From positions 1-31,886 of the IMG/VR virus record IMGVR_UViG_3300032249_000890: a DNA stretch of 31,886 bases; one strand, written 5' to 3'. The position numbers were made by a program, and so were the translations under genes. Position 1 is the stretch's first letter. The number at the start of each line of letters is the position of its first letter. The notes beneath the pieces were generated by a model. That model did not search any database and was not told the DNA's origin. It saw only the letters and a list, made by a program, of their open reading frames with translations. The stretch is from a virus. This document shows, piece after piece, positions 1-8,967 of the stretch.

Positions 1-964
1 ATACGGAAAATCTACATATTCTTTATGGCAAGAAAAACTTGGTTTAGTGGATGGATTTAAAGGAAATGAAGCCACATATTGGGGACATAGGCACGAAATT
101 AATATACTATATAAGTATATAGAAAATTTGACTACAAAGGAAATTGCTGATAAATGGTTAATTAAGAGATTACAGGGAAAAAACAAATTTAAAGCCGATG
201 GATTTGAATTTTATAGCAATACGGTAGCCGAACAAGATGATTATGTAGCACATGCCGATTTAGTCGTGAAGCATCCAGATAAATCTTATTCTATACAGGA
301 GGCAAAATCACTAAGATTGTATGCAAGTAAAATTGATGAATCTGGAGATTTTGGTTATTCTAGTGATACGAGAACACTTGAAGGAATTCCATTATCTGTT
401 TATTTACAAATTCAATTTCAAATGAAATTATATGGCATACATAATGCTGGGGTTTCCGCTCTAATTGATACATCGGATTACAGAGAATACGGAATGGGTA
501 AAATTGATAATAATACGATAGATAGTATAAGTAAATTATCAGATATTTTTATGTATAACGTAAAAAATAAAATACCACCCAAAGTTGAATTATGGTCTGA
601 CATTGTAAAAATGTTTCCTGTTATACAAGAAAATGCTTCTATAATTAAATTGGATGAAAAGCTAAATAACGGAATACAATTGTCAGACATTTTAGAGAGA
701 AGGGAAATTTTAAAATCTAAGATAAAAGAACAAGAAAAGGAAATTGACGATATTGATAATTCTATTGGTTTATTGATTGGAAATAATACAAGATTGCAAA
801 CACCCAATGGGGATGTATTAGTTACCTGTTCGGAATCTGAAAGGGAATCTTTAAGTTTAAAAACTTTGCAAGAAAAAGATCCTGAGATTTTTAATCAAAT
901 AAAAGAAAAAAATCTAATAAACGTATCAAAATTTAGAAGACTGTACTACAAAAAATTAAAATAA
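1..964 (+). CDS. lambda exonuclease / YqaJ-type recombination nuclease, 5' end missing
   Basis: The frame is open from base 2 without a stop, so the gene begins before the window; a GTG at 47 is internal. Visible residues just before it read YGKSTYSLWQEKLGLVDGF, followed by NEATYWGHRHE, the conserved entry of the lambda-exonuclease/YqaJ family (W-x-E-K-x-G, then NE-x-x-x-WG-x-x-x-E). Further on, HADLVV and IQEAKS supply the D...E-x-K metal-binding catalytic triad, and YLQIQFQMKLYG matches the family's Q-rich helix. The C-terminal third is lysine/glutamate-rich and probably coiled. The family degrades the 5' strand at double-strand ends, leaving 3' tails for the annealing protein encoded 16 bases downstream. 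I am confident of the family; the exact subfamily is inference. Confidence 0.88.
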   Translation, partial: YGKSTYSLWQEKLGLVDGFKGNEATYWGHRHEINILYKYIENLTTKEIADKWLIKRLQGKNKFKADGFEFYSNTVAEQDDYVAHADLVVKHPDKSYSIQEAKSLRLYASKIDESGDFGYSSDTRTLEGIPLSVYLQIQFQMKLYGIHNAGVSALIDTSDYREYGMGKIDNNTIDSISKLSDIFMYNVKNKIPPKVELWSDIVKMFPVIQENASIIKLDEKLNNGIQLSDILERREILKSKIKEQEKEIDDIDNSIGLLIGNNTRLQTPNGDVLVTCSESERESLSLKTLQEKDPEIFNQIKEKNLINVSKFRRLYYKKLK

Positions 965-980
965 TTGGAGATAAACAAAA

Positions 981-1802
981 ATGGAAGAACCAAAAAAACA
1001 AACACTAGAACAGATGGTTTTAGAAAAATCGGATAAAATTAAAGCTGTCGCAGTTGAATCCGTAAGACAGAATTTTGACCAATGGACAAAAAGGGCAATT
1101 CTTGAAGTATCTCAAAATAAAGAATTAAGGGAATTTATTCTTGGATCACAAGACGCAAAAAACCAATTCTTTTTTAAGCTTTCGAAAGCTGCTCAAATCG
1201 GTCTACAGATCGGAGGAGTAAAACCACATGTATATTTTATTAATATGTCCGGATCTCTTAGAATGGATATTACAAAAGATGGATATTCTCATTCTTGCGT
1301 TCATGGCCCGCATGGAGTTTTAAGTCATGTCCCTGAATTATACAAAGTCCATGAAAATGATATTTTTAGTATTAATCAATCGGAGGGAACATATAAACAT
1401 GAATACAGTCCATTTTCTGAAAGAGGAAAATTGCTAGGCTATTTTATGAAATTGCAATACAGGAACGGTCATACCGAAATACCTCATATTGGAATTGATA
1501 AAATTTTAAAAATTAAAAATAACTATTCCAATCTAAATTCACCAAGCTGGAAAAAATCCGAAGATGATATGCTAGAAAAGATTGCTGTAAAACAATTATT
1601 AAAAAAGCCATTTTCGGAATCTGAGGGATTGGCTATGTTAATGAGTTCGGATATGGAAGATATTGAAGAACCTGATACCGTATTACAACCAAAAACAATT
1701 TCAGAAAAAGCAGTTGCAAAAATAGAAAATGCTACAAATAAATTGGTCGATGCTGAGATAATAGAGGAGACATCTGAAAGTAAAAAGCAAATTTTATTTT
1801 AA
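981..1802 (+). CDS. recT: RecT-type single-strand annealing protein
   Basis: A 273-residue protein that binds single-stranded DNA and pairs complementary strands, acting with the exonuclease just upstream. RecT features visible: a central GLQIGGVKPHVYFIN stretch, a MKLQYRNGH beta segment, and the diagnostic SPSWKKSEDDMLEKIAVKQLLKK segment, equivalent to the SPAWKKSYDEMA..K..IK.L.K block of RecT. The acidic C-terminal tail (about 215-260) is typical of annealing proteins. The start is fixed by a GGAG Shine-Dalgarno at 966-969 within TTGGAGATAAACAAAAATG. The stop TAA (1800-1802) shares bases with the stop of the convergent gene. A nuclease plus RecT pair supports phage recombination or recombination-dependent replication. 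Confidence 0.9.
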   Translation: MEEPKKQTLEQMVLEKSDKIKAVAVESVRQNFDQWTKRAILEVSQNKELREFILGSQDAKNQFFFKLSKAAQIGLQIGGVKPHVYFINMSGSLRMDITKDGYSHSCVHGPHGVLSHVPELYKVHENDIFSINQSEGTYKHEYSPFSERGKLLGYFMKLQYRNGHTEIPHIGIDKILKIKNNYSNLNSPSWKKSEDDMLEKIAVKQLLKKPFSESEGLAMLMSSDMEDIEEPDTVLQPKTISEKAVAKIENATNKLVDAEIIEETSESKKQILF

Positions 1803-2452
1803 TTGGAAGTATAGAATTTTTTAGCAGTTTCTTTTAGCCTTTTTTGTGCATCAATCGAAAAGGCTTTTTCTATATTTCTTTGTTTAGAAAATACAAAAAT
1901 AGCACTTTCAAAAAACTTAGTAGGTTTAATTTTTATATCTTGTCGAGATACATTTTTAATTTTTGTAAGACGTTTATTATTATTGTGACGCATCCAAATT
2001 CCATAAGAACGATTAGATCCTTTTGGCTTTCCAAGAAAAAAACCTTTGCCATTTGTTGCGTAATATTTAGCACCAAAGTCACCTAGTTTATCTTGTCTAT
2101 ACATACGTCTTACAGTTTTTTTGAAATTACTACTTCTAGTAAACATCGTAGGAATAGCTTTTCTATTTTCTGTAGTACCGTCTTCCTGTTTATGTAAATA
2201 TGGCGAAGTAGTTACTACCCTAGAAAACATTTTTTTTGTATTGTTTCCGATTGGTTGACGATCTTGTTTTATGGAATTAATAGTGTAATTTGTTCGTAGT
2301 ACAAATTTCTTTTTTACATTCCTTTTAATTAATCTCTCGGAACCTTTTGCCTGAAAATTTAAAATATTTCTTATAGATTCTGCATGGGCTTCCTTGTTTA
2401 TGGATTCAAGAAATAATAAATATCTTTTATGCTGAAACGTAGCTTGTATCAT
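1799..2452 (-). CDS. late-operon terminal protein, weakly resembling minor tail protein gpZ / gp10-type
   Basis: A 217-residue basic protein, last gene of the - strand structural operon. I do not recognise it firmly. The middle and C-terminal parts (KGFFLGKPKG, then GIWMRHNNNKRLTKIK, then IKIKPTKFFESA) follow a pattern seen in lambda gpZ and HK97 gp10-type proteins: a glycine-rich beta hairpin, G-[IV]-x-x-R, a basic stretch, and an amphipathic C-terminal helix. Those genes usually lie between head and tail blocks, so a place after the fibre is unusual and lowers confidence. It overlaps the preceding gene by 26 bases, suggesting translational coupling. A host-range or fibre-associated role is an alternative. 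Confidence 0.4.
   Translation of the reverse strand: MIQATFQHKRYLLFLESINKEAHAESIRNILNFQAKGSERLIKRNVKKKFVLRTNYTINSIKQDRQPIGNNTKKMFSRVVTTSPYLHKQEDGTTENRKAIPTMFTRSSNFKKTVRRMYRQDKLGDFGAKYYATNGKGFFLGKPKGSNRSYGIWMRHNNNKRLTKIKNVSRQDIKIKPTKFFESAIFVFSKQRNIEKAFSIDAQKRLKETAKKFYTSN
1836..1869 (+). terminator. possible terminator for exo-recT inside the 3' end of the convergent gene
   Basis: AGCCTTTT (1836-1843) pairs perfectly with AAAAGGCT (1858-1865) across a 14-base loop, followed by a short T run. It lies 34 bases after the recT stop, inside the last codons of the opposing gene. It would serve the + direction. The long loop makes it moderate only. Confidence 0.45.
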
Positions 2453-2645
2453 TTTCTATTATGATTTTATTTCCTTGTGAATCCAATTCATATTCTTTGT
2501 ATTCCGAGTTTATCCCATCTAATTTGTATAAATCTATTTGCAAGTGATACATATATGACCTTTCACCGTAATTAGATTTGCTTACAATTTCTTCGATAAT
2601 TATTTCTTGCGTATCTGTATTAATTAATTGTATTAATTTATTCAT
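2427..2645 (-). CDS. small unknown protein downstream of tail fibre
   Basis: A 72-residue, acidic, beta-prone protein without membrane segment or recognisable motif. It starts 13 bases after the fibre stop, with a GGAT-like ribosome site upstream, and its 3' end overlaps the next gene. The position just after a fibre is typical of fibre chaperones or caps, but nothing in the sequence proves that. Confidence 0.55.
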   Translation of the reverse strand: MNKLIQLINTDTQEIIIEEIVSKSNYGERSYMYHLQIDLYKLDGINSEYKEYELDSQGNKIIIENDTSYVSA

Positions 2646-2658
2646 TTTTTTTATCCTT

Positions 2659-3642
2659 TTAAGCTATGTATGACCTTGCCCATATATATAAATGAGCCGA
2701 TACACCTGCACCATGAGTCGTAGATCCTGTTCTTGGTGTTCCATTTGTTCCATCTGTTTTCGGATTATATCCAGATATTCTAGAAGTATTTTCTTGGGTT
2801 GCTGCGACACCTTGACCTAAATAATCTTGCCCAGATCCACCTTCAGCTCCTGAATGATAGTGACCTTGAAATCTATCCCTTACACGTAAACCGTTTTGAT
2901 GTCTTCCGCTTGTATCGTTAGGTGTTATAAATCCACGTCCTTTTAATTCAAATAATCTTGCCGTAGTAGATGATCCTGTTATACGATAATTATAAAATTC
3001 TACTGTCTGACTACCAGCCGATGGAGTTCCCGTAACTGTAATAACCCTAGTAGATGTATTAATATTAGTAATAGGAAATTCAGTACCTGCTACTGTGATA
3101 CTTCTATAATTTGTATAGCCACCATGAACAAGAACGTCTTCCGCTAAACTTGATAGTATTGCATCCGAACTTGTCGAAGTTGGCATTGTGATACTAGAAC
3201 TTGCTACTGTAGCAGTAAAAGAACTTACTTCTCCACTTGTTCCATCTAGATACTTAACTTTTAACGCTCTGAGATACGGTACTAATAAAGGATAATTTGT
3301 TGTTGATATATCCAAATTAATATTAATTTTACTTAAATTAATTGCTGGAAAAAAATTATCGGGAGTATTGATAGCAAAAGCCGATGGAGATTTATTTTCT
3401 TCAATGTAAAAAAATTCACCAATATTTTTAGAATATTTTATTGCATTAAATTTTATTAATTTCAAAATCTGAGCATTAGATCCAGCCGATTCTGCTATTG
3501 ATGCATCGGTTTGTATTGCAATCAATTCATCTTGCACGTCGTTCATAAAATTAGCCGTTACTACTGTTCCTTGTGGGTTATTGACAGCATCATAATCCAC
3601 AAAAGCATTTGCTACGTTACCAGGGCCCGCTATTTTTCTCAT
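2659..3642 (-). CDS. tail fibre / tail-collar type adhesin
   Basis: A 327-residue protein, the first fibre-like gene after the baseplate block. The N-terminus (FVDYDAVNNPQGTVVTANFMNDVQDEL) resembles the baseplate-attachment start of many short phage fibres. The middle is low-complexity Thr/Ser/Val beta sequence (SSFTATVASSSITMPTSTSS). The C-terminus carries GRGFITPNDTSGRHQNG and FQGHYHSG, then a Gly/Thr/Ser-rich tract ending HLYIWARSYIA, the arrangement of collar-type fibre tips where His residues bind metal or receptor. It lies one base after the gp48-like gene, as fibres do in Mu-like operons. Receptor specificity cannot be deduced. Confidence 0.78.
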   Translation of the reverse strand: MRKIAGPGNVANAFVDYDAVNNPQGTVVTANFMNDVQDELIAIQTDASIAESAGSNAQILKLIKFNAIKYSKNIGEFFYIEENKSPSAFAINTPDNFFPAINLSKININLDISTTNYPLLVPYLRALKVKYLDGTSGEVSSFTATVASSSITMPTSTSSDAILSSLAEDVLVHGGYTNYRSITVAGTEFPITNINTSTRVITVTGTPSAGSQTVEFYNYRITGSSTTARLFELKGRGFITPNDTSGRHQNGLRVRDRFQGHYHSGAEGGSGQDYLGQGVAATQENTSRISGYNPKTDGTNGTPRTGSTTHGAGVSAHLYIWARSYIA

Positions 3643-3643
3643 G

Positions 3644-4270
3644 TTATACTCCTTGTCTTCCTACTTGCATAATTCCTGTTTGTCCTACACCTACCATTCC
3701 ACTAATATATAGAAAATCAATATCTATAAATATCGGTTGGTGTGTTAATGGTGCATATCGTTTTAATAAATCTTGTAAAATTAAATATTGTTTTACACTT
3801 GATACGGTTCCAATTACTTTGTAGAGATACATAGGAAATGTTCCATCTTGATTAACCAACGGAACCCATGAAGGATAACTTTCAGTTTGAAGTTGTCCAG
3901 TCATACCCAAACCGACCATTGAACTTGTATTTATACTATATTCTTCTAGTGTTATATTTGGAAAAACTTTTTGTATTTGATTTTGTATATAAATTTTAGA
4001 TTGTCCGCCTGTCCCTATGTAGTACGAATTTAATAATTCTCTTTTACCTGATAGTGATAAAGATGGATCATTTTCTAAACCAAAAGCATCAAAAAAGTTT
4101 TGTATTAAATCGGTAGTTGTTAAAGTTACCGATTCATTTAAAGTTAGTATTGCATAATTATATACTCTATTAATAGATTCACTTATTCCGTTTATAACTT
4201 TTCCAAATTCCCCTAAAATATTCCATGGAGATCCTTTAGGAAATAAACTTTTAAGTAAATTTAAGACCAT
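3644..4270 (-). CDS. Mu gp48 / YmfQ-type baseplate protein
   Basis: A 208-residue protein that starts inside the 3' end of the baseplate J gene (10-base overlap). It opens MVLNLLKSLFPKGSPWNILG, then has a helical middle and a GLENDPSLSLSGKRELL segment, the pattern of the YmfQ/DUF2313-type proteins of Mu-like phages (Mu gp48). These lie between baseplate J and the fibre and probably close the wedge. The C-terminus has two glycine-rich repeats (VGLGMTGQLQ and VGVGQTGIMQ). Family assignment rests on position plus pattern. Confidence 0.7.
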   Translation of the reverse strand: MVLNLLKSLFPKGSPWNILGEFGKVINGISESINRVYNYAILTLNESVTLTTTDLIQNFFDAFGLENDPSLSLSGKRELLNSYYIGTGGQSKIYIQNQIQKVFPNITLEEYSINTSSMVGLGMTGQLQTESYPSWVPLVNQDGTFPMYLYKVIGTVSSVKQYLILQDLLKRYAPLTHQPIFIDIDFLYISGMVGVGQTGIMQVGRQGV

Positions 4271-5346
4271 GTAAATGTTCCCGGTTTCGCTAATTCATCA
4301 TCATCTAAAGAATAAGGAAATGTCTTACCTGCTGAAGTCAATACAATACCTAAAGATTTTGCACCTGCTAAAGTTGCAATTGTGATACATTCAGAAACTG
4401 AAATATTGTTTTTTGGTTCAGGATCGTTAGGAAATAATAATGGTCTTCTTTGGTAAAAGTATTCTGTAATTTCGCTTTGTATTGTAGCACGTAATGCAGG
4501 TGTATCTACTTGTAAATTTGAAACCGCTACATTTATAGTTATTTCTGTAAATGCTACCACATTTATATTTGAATTTAGTGGTCGTAATTCATAATCATTT
4601 ATATAGTCTTCCACTTCTTGCAATTTTGAATTATCTGGAATCCTTGTTGTAGGTGTAGTAGTTTCTAATAATGGGTATATAAAAATAATACCAGGTGAAT
4701 CCAAAAACGGAAAAGCCTCCGCAATACCTGGCACTTTTAACGTCCATATAATGTAATCGTTTACAGATCCACCTTGAGGAGGAAATTTTTGTCTTACCGA
4801 TATACGATTTCTAAAATTTTCAATAGATTCTTCATCCCTTCCCGATTGGGTTATGGTTGCAATTGTAATTGTTGAGCTTAAACCTACTGTTGGATTTGAT
4901 TCTGTTAATATATCGGTTGCTATTAAATTTGGTTCGGATCCACTTGTAAGACTTTCTAATTGTAAAGTTGCCGATCCACTTGAAATTGTAGCCAAAACAG
5001 TTACTTGATACGCAAAATTTCCCCTAGTATATATTTTTCCAATTGGAATATTTGTCCCGTTTGTTCCTGTGATACTTGCCGTGCCTCTCCATTCTTGAGA
5101 TACGTTAGGGAATAATCCATATTCCTGACCTTTTAGAATTAATCCTTCATAATCAGCCGTATTTACAAATATTTGTCTTCTAGTATAATCAATATATTTA
5201 TAAATTAAATATAAGGCACCTGCTAAGGCTGTAGAAATTATACTCCATACCGAAATTGGTAATAATGGAGCCGTTTTACCTGTTGCCGTTTCAATGTCGG
5301 TGAGAATTTGTTCTTTTATTTCTGTGATTGTTGGAATACTAGCCAA
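4261..5346 (-). CDS. baseplate J-like protein (Mu gp47 type)
   Basis: A 361-residue wedge component that forms the outer baseplate ring and connects hub to fibres. Visible signatures: IKEQILTDIETATGK at the N-terminus, then FVNTADYEGLILKGQEYGL, then SGRDEESIENFRNRI, then QGGSVNDYIIWTLKVPGIAEAFPF, all in the baseplate J order and spacing. Length fits the family. It overlaps the gp46-like gene by 8 bases and the gp48-like gene by 10, a translationally coupled wedge cluster in Mu order. Confidence 0.92.
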   Translation of the reverse strand: MASIPTITEIKEQILTDIETATGKTAPLLPISVWSIISTALAGALYLIYKYIDYTRRQIFVNTADYEGLILKGQEYGLFPNVSQEWRGTASITGTNGTNIPIGKIYTRGNFAYQVTVLATISSGSATLQLESLTSGSEPNLIATDILTESNPTVGLSSTITIATITQSGRDEESIENFRNRISVRQKFPPQGGSVNDYIIWTLKVPGIAEAFPFLDSPGIIFIYPLLETTTPTTRIPDNSKLQEVEDYINDYELRPLNSNINVVAFTEITINVAVSNLQVDTPALRATIQSEITEYFYQRRPLLFPNDPEPKNNISVSECITIATLAGAKSLGIVLTSAGKTFPYSLDDDELAKPGTFTWS

Positions 5347-5767
5347 GACTATTTCTCCTTTCCGATTCTATATAATTTCCACGCCAATTTAATTTATACC
5401 CAAATTCTTGGATATTTTCGTCTGGTTCTAAAATTCTTACTACTATATAAATACTAGATACGTTTTGTATCTCACAGTCAACCTGTATTTCACTTGCAAT
5501 ATCATTTTCTATAAGCCAATTTAGAGCATTTTCGGTTGTTTGTATTGCAATGTTTCTTGTGCTAGAAGAAATTGGTCGTTCAAATAATTGAGATAATTGA
5601 GATACAAGTCTAGCCTCTGTAGGCATGATTGAATTTCCCCAATACGGTTCACTAAATAAACTAATGTAGCACGCTGTAAATAAACCATTCGTAAGAATAA
5701 AATCATTTCGTGAGTCGTATTCTACTTCGCCTCCAAATTCAGTCGGTTTGAGATACAAATCACTCAT
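5339..5767 (-). CDS. Mu gp46-type baseplate protein
   Basis: A 142-residue protein with the gp46/GP46-family pattern: an early FGGEVEYDSRNDFILTNGLFTACYISLFSEPYWGN block, then MPTEARLVSQLSQLFERPISS, then a NALNWLIENDIASEIQVDCEIQN beta-helix segment. It corresponds to a gp25/W-like lysozyme-fold wedge protein without lysozyme residues. Position directly before baseplate J matches Mu (46-47-48). Confidence 0.82.
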   Translation of the reverse strand: MSDLYLKPTEFGGEVEYDSRNDFILTNGLFTACYISLFSEPYWGNSIMPTEARLVSQLSQLFERPISSSTRNIAIQTTENALNWLIENDIASEIQVDCEIQNVSSIYIVVRILEPDENIQEFGYKLNWRGNYIESERRNSLG

Positions 5768-6007
5768 CTATGTTACCGTTCCCGTTCCTGTAGTAGATCC
5801 TGTTCCAGTTACTATGTTTACTTGAACTGAAATACCTGATGGAATTAGAGCATTTCCTGTGATTTCGTCAATTACTTTATTGGCTATTAATTCCGCTAAT
5901 TTATCAGCATAATCCGTGTCAGACAATGGCGATGCAGCCATCAAAGTATTTAAGGCTATTATTTCTGTTTTCAATGTTCCCTTTAATCTTGGTTTATTCA
6001 ATGGCAT
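5768..6007 (-). CDS. small baseplate-associated protein, unknown
   Basis: A 79-residue protein between the spike and gp46 genes. The N-terminal part (MPLNKPRLKGTLKTEIIAL) is helical and the C-terminus is a Gly/Thr repeat (GTGSTTGTGTVT). Similar small proteins with a helical start and a short Gly/Thr tail are common at this place in myovirus baseplate operons, but their role is not established. It ends on the base before the gp46-like start. Confidence 0.6.
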   Translation of the reverse strand: MPLNKPRLKGTLKTEIIALNTLMAASPLSDTDYADKLAELIANKVIDEITGNALIPSGISVQVNIVTGTGSTTGTGTVT

Positions 6008-6008
6008 A

Positions 6009-6497
6009 TTAGTATAACAATTGTCCTATTTTAGTTTTTATTAAATTTAAATTTACTACTGTACTCGGATCGGTAGTATGATTTGCAGGTGTTCCAAAAG
6101 TTTTAAAATCAATTAATTCATCAATTAATTCATCTATTATTGCCTTTATTGATTGAGTGGAATTTGACATTTTAATTTTTCCGTTTGTATCTAAAATTAT
6201 TTCAGCTTTTTTTATTAATCCAGTTGCATCGGTTGAAAATATTTTAGTTTGTCCCGGTGTTACTGAGATACTAATTTTATAATTGTTACTTGCAATACCA
6301 ATTTTATAGCCACCACCTTCTAATTGTATGACCGCAATTTCATCCGAGCTTGTTAGTCCTGATACGATTCCAGGTGTTTGGTAAAATTCTACTTCCTTGA
6401 CAGTTTCTTCATATTCTAAAGTTTTTGCTACCTGAGAATTATAATCATTTTTAGCAAATTTTTTAAAGCTTGCAAGTATGTTTTTGATTATATTCAT
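6009..6497 (-). CDS. baseplate spike / puncturing protein (Mu gp45, gpV-like)
   Basis: A 162-residue protein with the gp45 layout: a short helical start, an OB-fold region (VKEVEFYQTPGIVSGLTSSDEIAVIQLEGGGYKIGIASNN), and a beta-rich C-terminal part (AEIILDTNGKIKMSN) that would form the trimeric spike, followed by a helical segment and AFG-type ends. It punctures the outer membrane when the tail contracts. It overlaps the hub gene by 4 bases. The C-terminal helical tail (AIIDELIDELIDFKTFG) resembles the gp45 end. Confidence 0.78.
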   Translation of the reverse strand: MNIIKNILASFKKFAKNDYNSQVAKTLEYEETVKEVEFYQTPGIVSGLTSSDEIAVIQLEGGGYKIGIASNNYKISISVTPGQTKIFSTDATGLIKKAEIILDTNGKIKMSNSTQSIKAIIDELIDELIDFKTFGTPANHTTDPSTVVNLNLIKTKIGQLLY

Positions 6498-7663
6498 AAT
6501 TTCTTAAAATACTCCAAAGAACTTTTATACATTTCATTATTCGGAATACCTAAAATTTGTTTTAATAAATTTTTGTCTTTGAGGTTTAAATCTTCAAAAG
6601 TTTGAAAAAATTCTAAATCTGGATCTTGTAATGTAAAAACGGAAGGTAAACATAATTGTAATTCAATTATATAGCCTGAATTTATATCATAGGTAAAATC
6701 TACTTGTTTGATACAAAATTTAGATTCTTTGTAAATCAAATTCATGGGAGAAATTACATTTACTAAAATACCCGGTTGAAATAATTTTTTACCCCATTCC
6801 CAAGTTGAAAGTATTACAGAAAAATTCATAGATTCAGATATTGATTTTGATTTTCCAAGTTTTGCTACTTTATCCAAATCTCCATTATTGTCGTCTGCTC
6901 TGAAAAACTTTTTTCCTCTATTGTTAATTGTATTATCAGTTACTATTTTTTGTGCATAACCTTTTTTAAATCCTACATATTCAGAAAATCTTTTAGTAAC
7001 GTCGTATGTCGCTGTGATACTCAAAACATTTTCCTTTCCGTCCTGAATGCTAATTTGAGGATCGGTCAATTTATTAAAATTTATAAATTCAAGTGAACCA
7101 TCAAATCTAGGCACAGCCCATAAGCCTTTTTGAGCAGCGTATTTCGATAAAATATCAAAAGCATTATCCCCAGAATTCCAATCACATAAGGGAAATATAG
7201 TTTTTGTTTCTTCTAAAGTATTTGTAAAATTTAAATATTGTGATAATCCTTCAATAGTTGAATTTGCAAGTTGACTTCCTTTTACTTGCGTATCTAATAA
7301 TATTCCAGATTTTGATCTACCTTGAATATTAATATTGCTTCCTGAATTGGAATAACCTGTTGTAATTTTTTCTAAAATCCCAGTAAATATTCTTTTATTT
7401 TTGTATCTTATTATAATTTCTTCATTTCCAAAAGGTTTTATTTGGTTACTTAATCCCTTTGATGCATTAAAAATTGTATCAAAACTAAAAGCCGCACATC
7501 CTGAATCTATTGCGTATGACACTCTTAAGGCATTAAATTCAGAAAATTCTTTACCATTAATTTCTATAATTAAAGGAGATTTTTTCTTTGTATTTAAATT
7601 TAATACATCATATTTTGGTTCAATTAAATCAATATCAAATTCTGGTATATAAAAAGACATCAA
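6494..7663 (-). CDS. baseplate hub protein (Mu gp44/gpP, gpD-like)
   Basis: A 389-residue protein of the late-control gpD/gpP hub family, which forms the ring into which the spike docks. Visible: an N-terminal beta domain (LIIEINGKEFSEFNALRVSYAID), GNEEIIIRYKNKRIFTGILEKI, the NFTNTLEETKTIFPLCDWNSGDNAFDILSKYAAQKGLW segment, and EFINFNKLTD. Position between gpN-like and gp45-like genes matches Mu. It overlaps the upstream gene by 4 bases. Confidence 0.83.
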   Translation of the reverse strand: MMSFYIPEFDIDLIEPKYDVLNLNTKKKSPLIIEINGKEFSEFNALRVSYAIDSGCAAFSFDTIFNASKGLSNQIKPFGNEEIIIRYKNKRIFTGILEKITTGYSNSGSNINIQGRSKSGILLDTQVKGSQLANSTIEGLSQYLNFTNTLEETKTIFPLCDWNSGDNAFDILSKYAAQKGLWAVPRFDGSLEFINFNKLTDPQISIQDGKENVLSITATYDVTKRFSEYVGFKKGYAQKIVTDNTINNRGKKFFRADDNNGDLDKVAKLGKSKSISESMNFSVILSTWEWGKKLFQPGILVNVISPMNLIYKESKFCIKQVDFTYDINSGYIIELQLCLPSVFTLQDPDLEFFQTFEDLNLKDKNLLKQILGIPNNEMYKSSLEYFKKL

Positions 7664-8967
7664 TAATACCTTACGCTTGTTCCCTTTGGTATTACTAATA
7701 TATTTTTACCCTGAAAATTATTGTAAGACATTAATTCATCTAGTCTATCTATGTCGTTTGTTAAGCTATAAACAAATTCTATTGGAGTTGTATCTTTTTC
7801 TAATACTATAGATTTTTCTGTTGGCAATTGTAAAGATTGATTTAAAATCTGTCTCTGTGAATTTGAAATTGCATTATAAGTTTGAACTAAAATATCATAA
7901 TCCAAATTTCCATTTTTCTGTACTACTTTATCGTATATTAATTTAAGCTTTTCTCTCTTTTCTTGCAATACATCTATTGCTTGTATTGAATCATTTCTAG
8001 TTACATAATTTGCATTTATTAATTTTTCGCTCATGGCTAAGGTAAAAGCTATTGCATTATATCCATTTATATTTGCTTCAAAATCATTCATATCTACATT
8101 GTTAAACTGTGAATCTATGTAATCTATTGTAGTATTATAACTTGCAATAGTTTGTGATACTGGTATGTTATCTCCCTGTGGTAAACGTGCTAAATTGTTT
8201 AATTGTTTTACAGCTTCGCTAATTACAATGTCAGGATTGTCTTCAATGTATTCCTGAAATACACGTAAATTTTTATTAAATGCATCTTGTTTTTCTCTTC
8301 CATCTACGGAAAATTTTGCTAATGGATCAAAAGTAGAACTAACAAAATTATTTCTCATGTCCTCTTTTAATCTTTGAGATACACCTTTTAATCTTGTTTC
8401 AATTCTTTTTGTTTCTGAAATTGCCGATCCTACAATTCTTTTCCCTGTTCTTCCTACACGTCTTAAATCAGTTTCTATTGTTATAATTGAATCTATTAAT
8501 TGAAAAACAAAATCAATAATTCCTGTAATTAATTTAAATAAATTTTTAAAAAATGCATATATTTTTTCAGGAAAATTGTTTGCATCCGGGAAAAATTCTA
8601 CAAATTCTATTTCAAAGATTGCCCTTCCTAGACCGTCAATAAAAGATTCTGATTGAGTAATATTAATTGGTATTACATCAATTGAACCCCATCTTGGATG
8701 ATCTAAAATCCCAGATCCCTGTTCATTTAAAGCTTTAAAAAATCTGTCAGCTTCCAAATCATAATCATTTCCAGAAATGTAACATCTAATAGGAATTTTT
8801 AAATTTCCCATTCCTAAGTCTTGAACATTTGCTATATTTTGATATGGAAATTCATTTATTGCAGTTTTTCTTTGTATGTTTCTTGCGAGATCGTCAAATT
8901 CTAGATCAAATGTTTTTCTTTTTGGAGATTGATATGTAAGACGTTCTATTCTATCTATGTATGACAT
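7660..8967 (-). CDS. Mu gpN / DNA-circulation N-terminal domain tail protein
   Basis: A 435-residue protein. Residues 1-125 (RIERLTYQSPKRKTFDLEFDDLAR, then GILDHPRWGSIDVIPINITQS, then FEIEFVEFFPD) match the DNA-circulation N-terminal domain found in Mu gpN and lambda gpH-adjacent proteins. A long helical middle follows, and the last 45 residues (VYSLTNDIDRLDELMSYNNFQGKNILVIPKGTSVRYY) read as a degenerate LysM-like domain, as in T4 gp53 and related hubs. It starts in the stop of the tape measure gene (1-base overlap). Role: tail tip/hub connector. Confidence 0.8.
   Translation of the reverse strand: MSYIDRIERLTYQSPKRKTFDLEFDDLARNIQRKTAINEFPYQNIANVQDLGMGNLKIPIRCYISGNDYDLEADRFFKALNEQGSGILDHPRWGSIDVIPINITQSESFIDGLGRAIFEIEFVEFFPDANNFPEKIYAFFKNLFKLITGIIDFVFQLIDSIITIETDLRRVGRTGKRIVGSAISETKRIETRLKGVSQRLKEDMRNNFVSSTFDPLAKFSVDGREKQDAFNKNLRVFQEYIEDNPDIVISEAVKQLNNLARLPQGDNIPVSQTIASYNTTIDYIDSQFNNVDMNDFEANINGYNAIAFTLAMSEKLINANYVTRNDSIQAIDVLQEKREKLKLIYDKVVQKNGNLDYDILVQTYNAISNSQRQILNQSLQLPTEKSIVLEKDTTPIEFVYSLTNDIDRLDELMSYNNFQGKNILVIPKGTSVRYY

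Noticed and set aside
478-807. Open frame of 109 codons on the - strand
   Set aside because: Lies entirely within the exonuclease gene, whose conserved motifs fix the + frame; likely a shadow.
1844-2086. Open frame of 80 codons on the + strand
   Set aside because: Antisense to the last late gene, with no ribosome site and low-complexity Phe/Ile/Lys content; the opposing frame is longer and in operon order.
5521-5706. 61-codon frame on the - strand within the gp46-like gene
   Set aside because: Same strand but another frame of an identified gene; no ribosome site; shadow.
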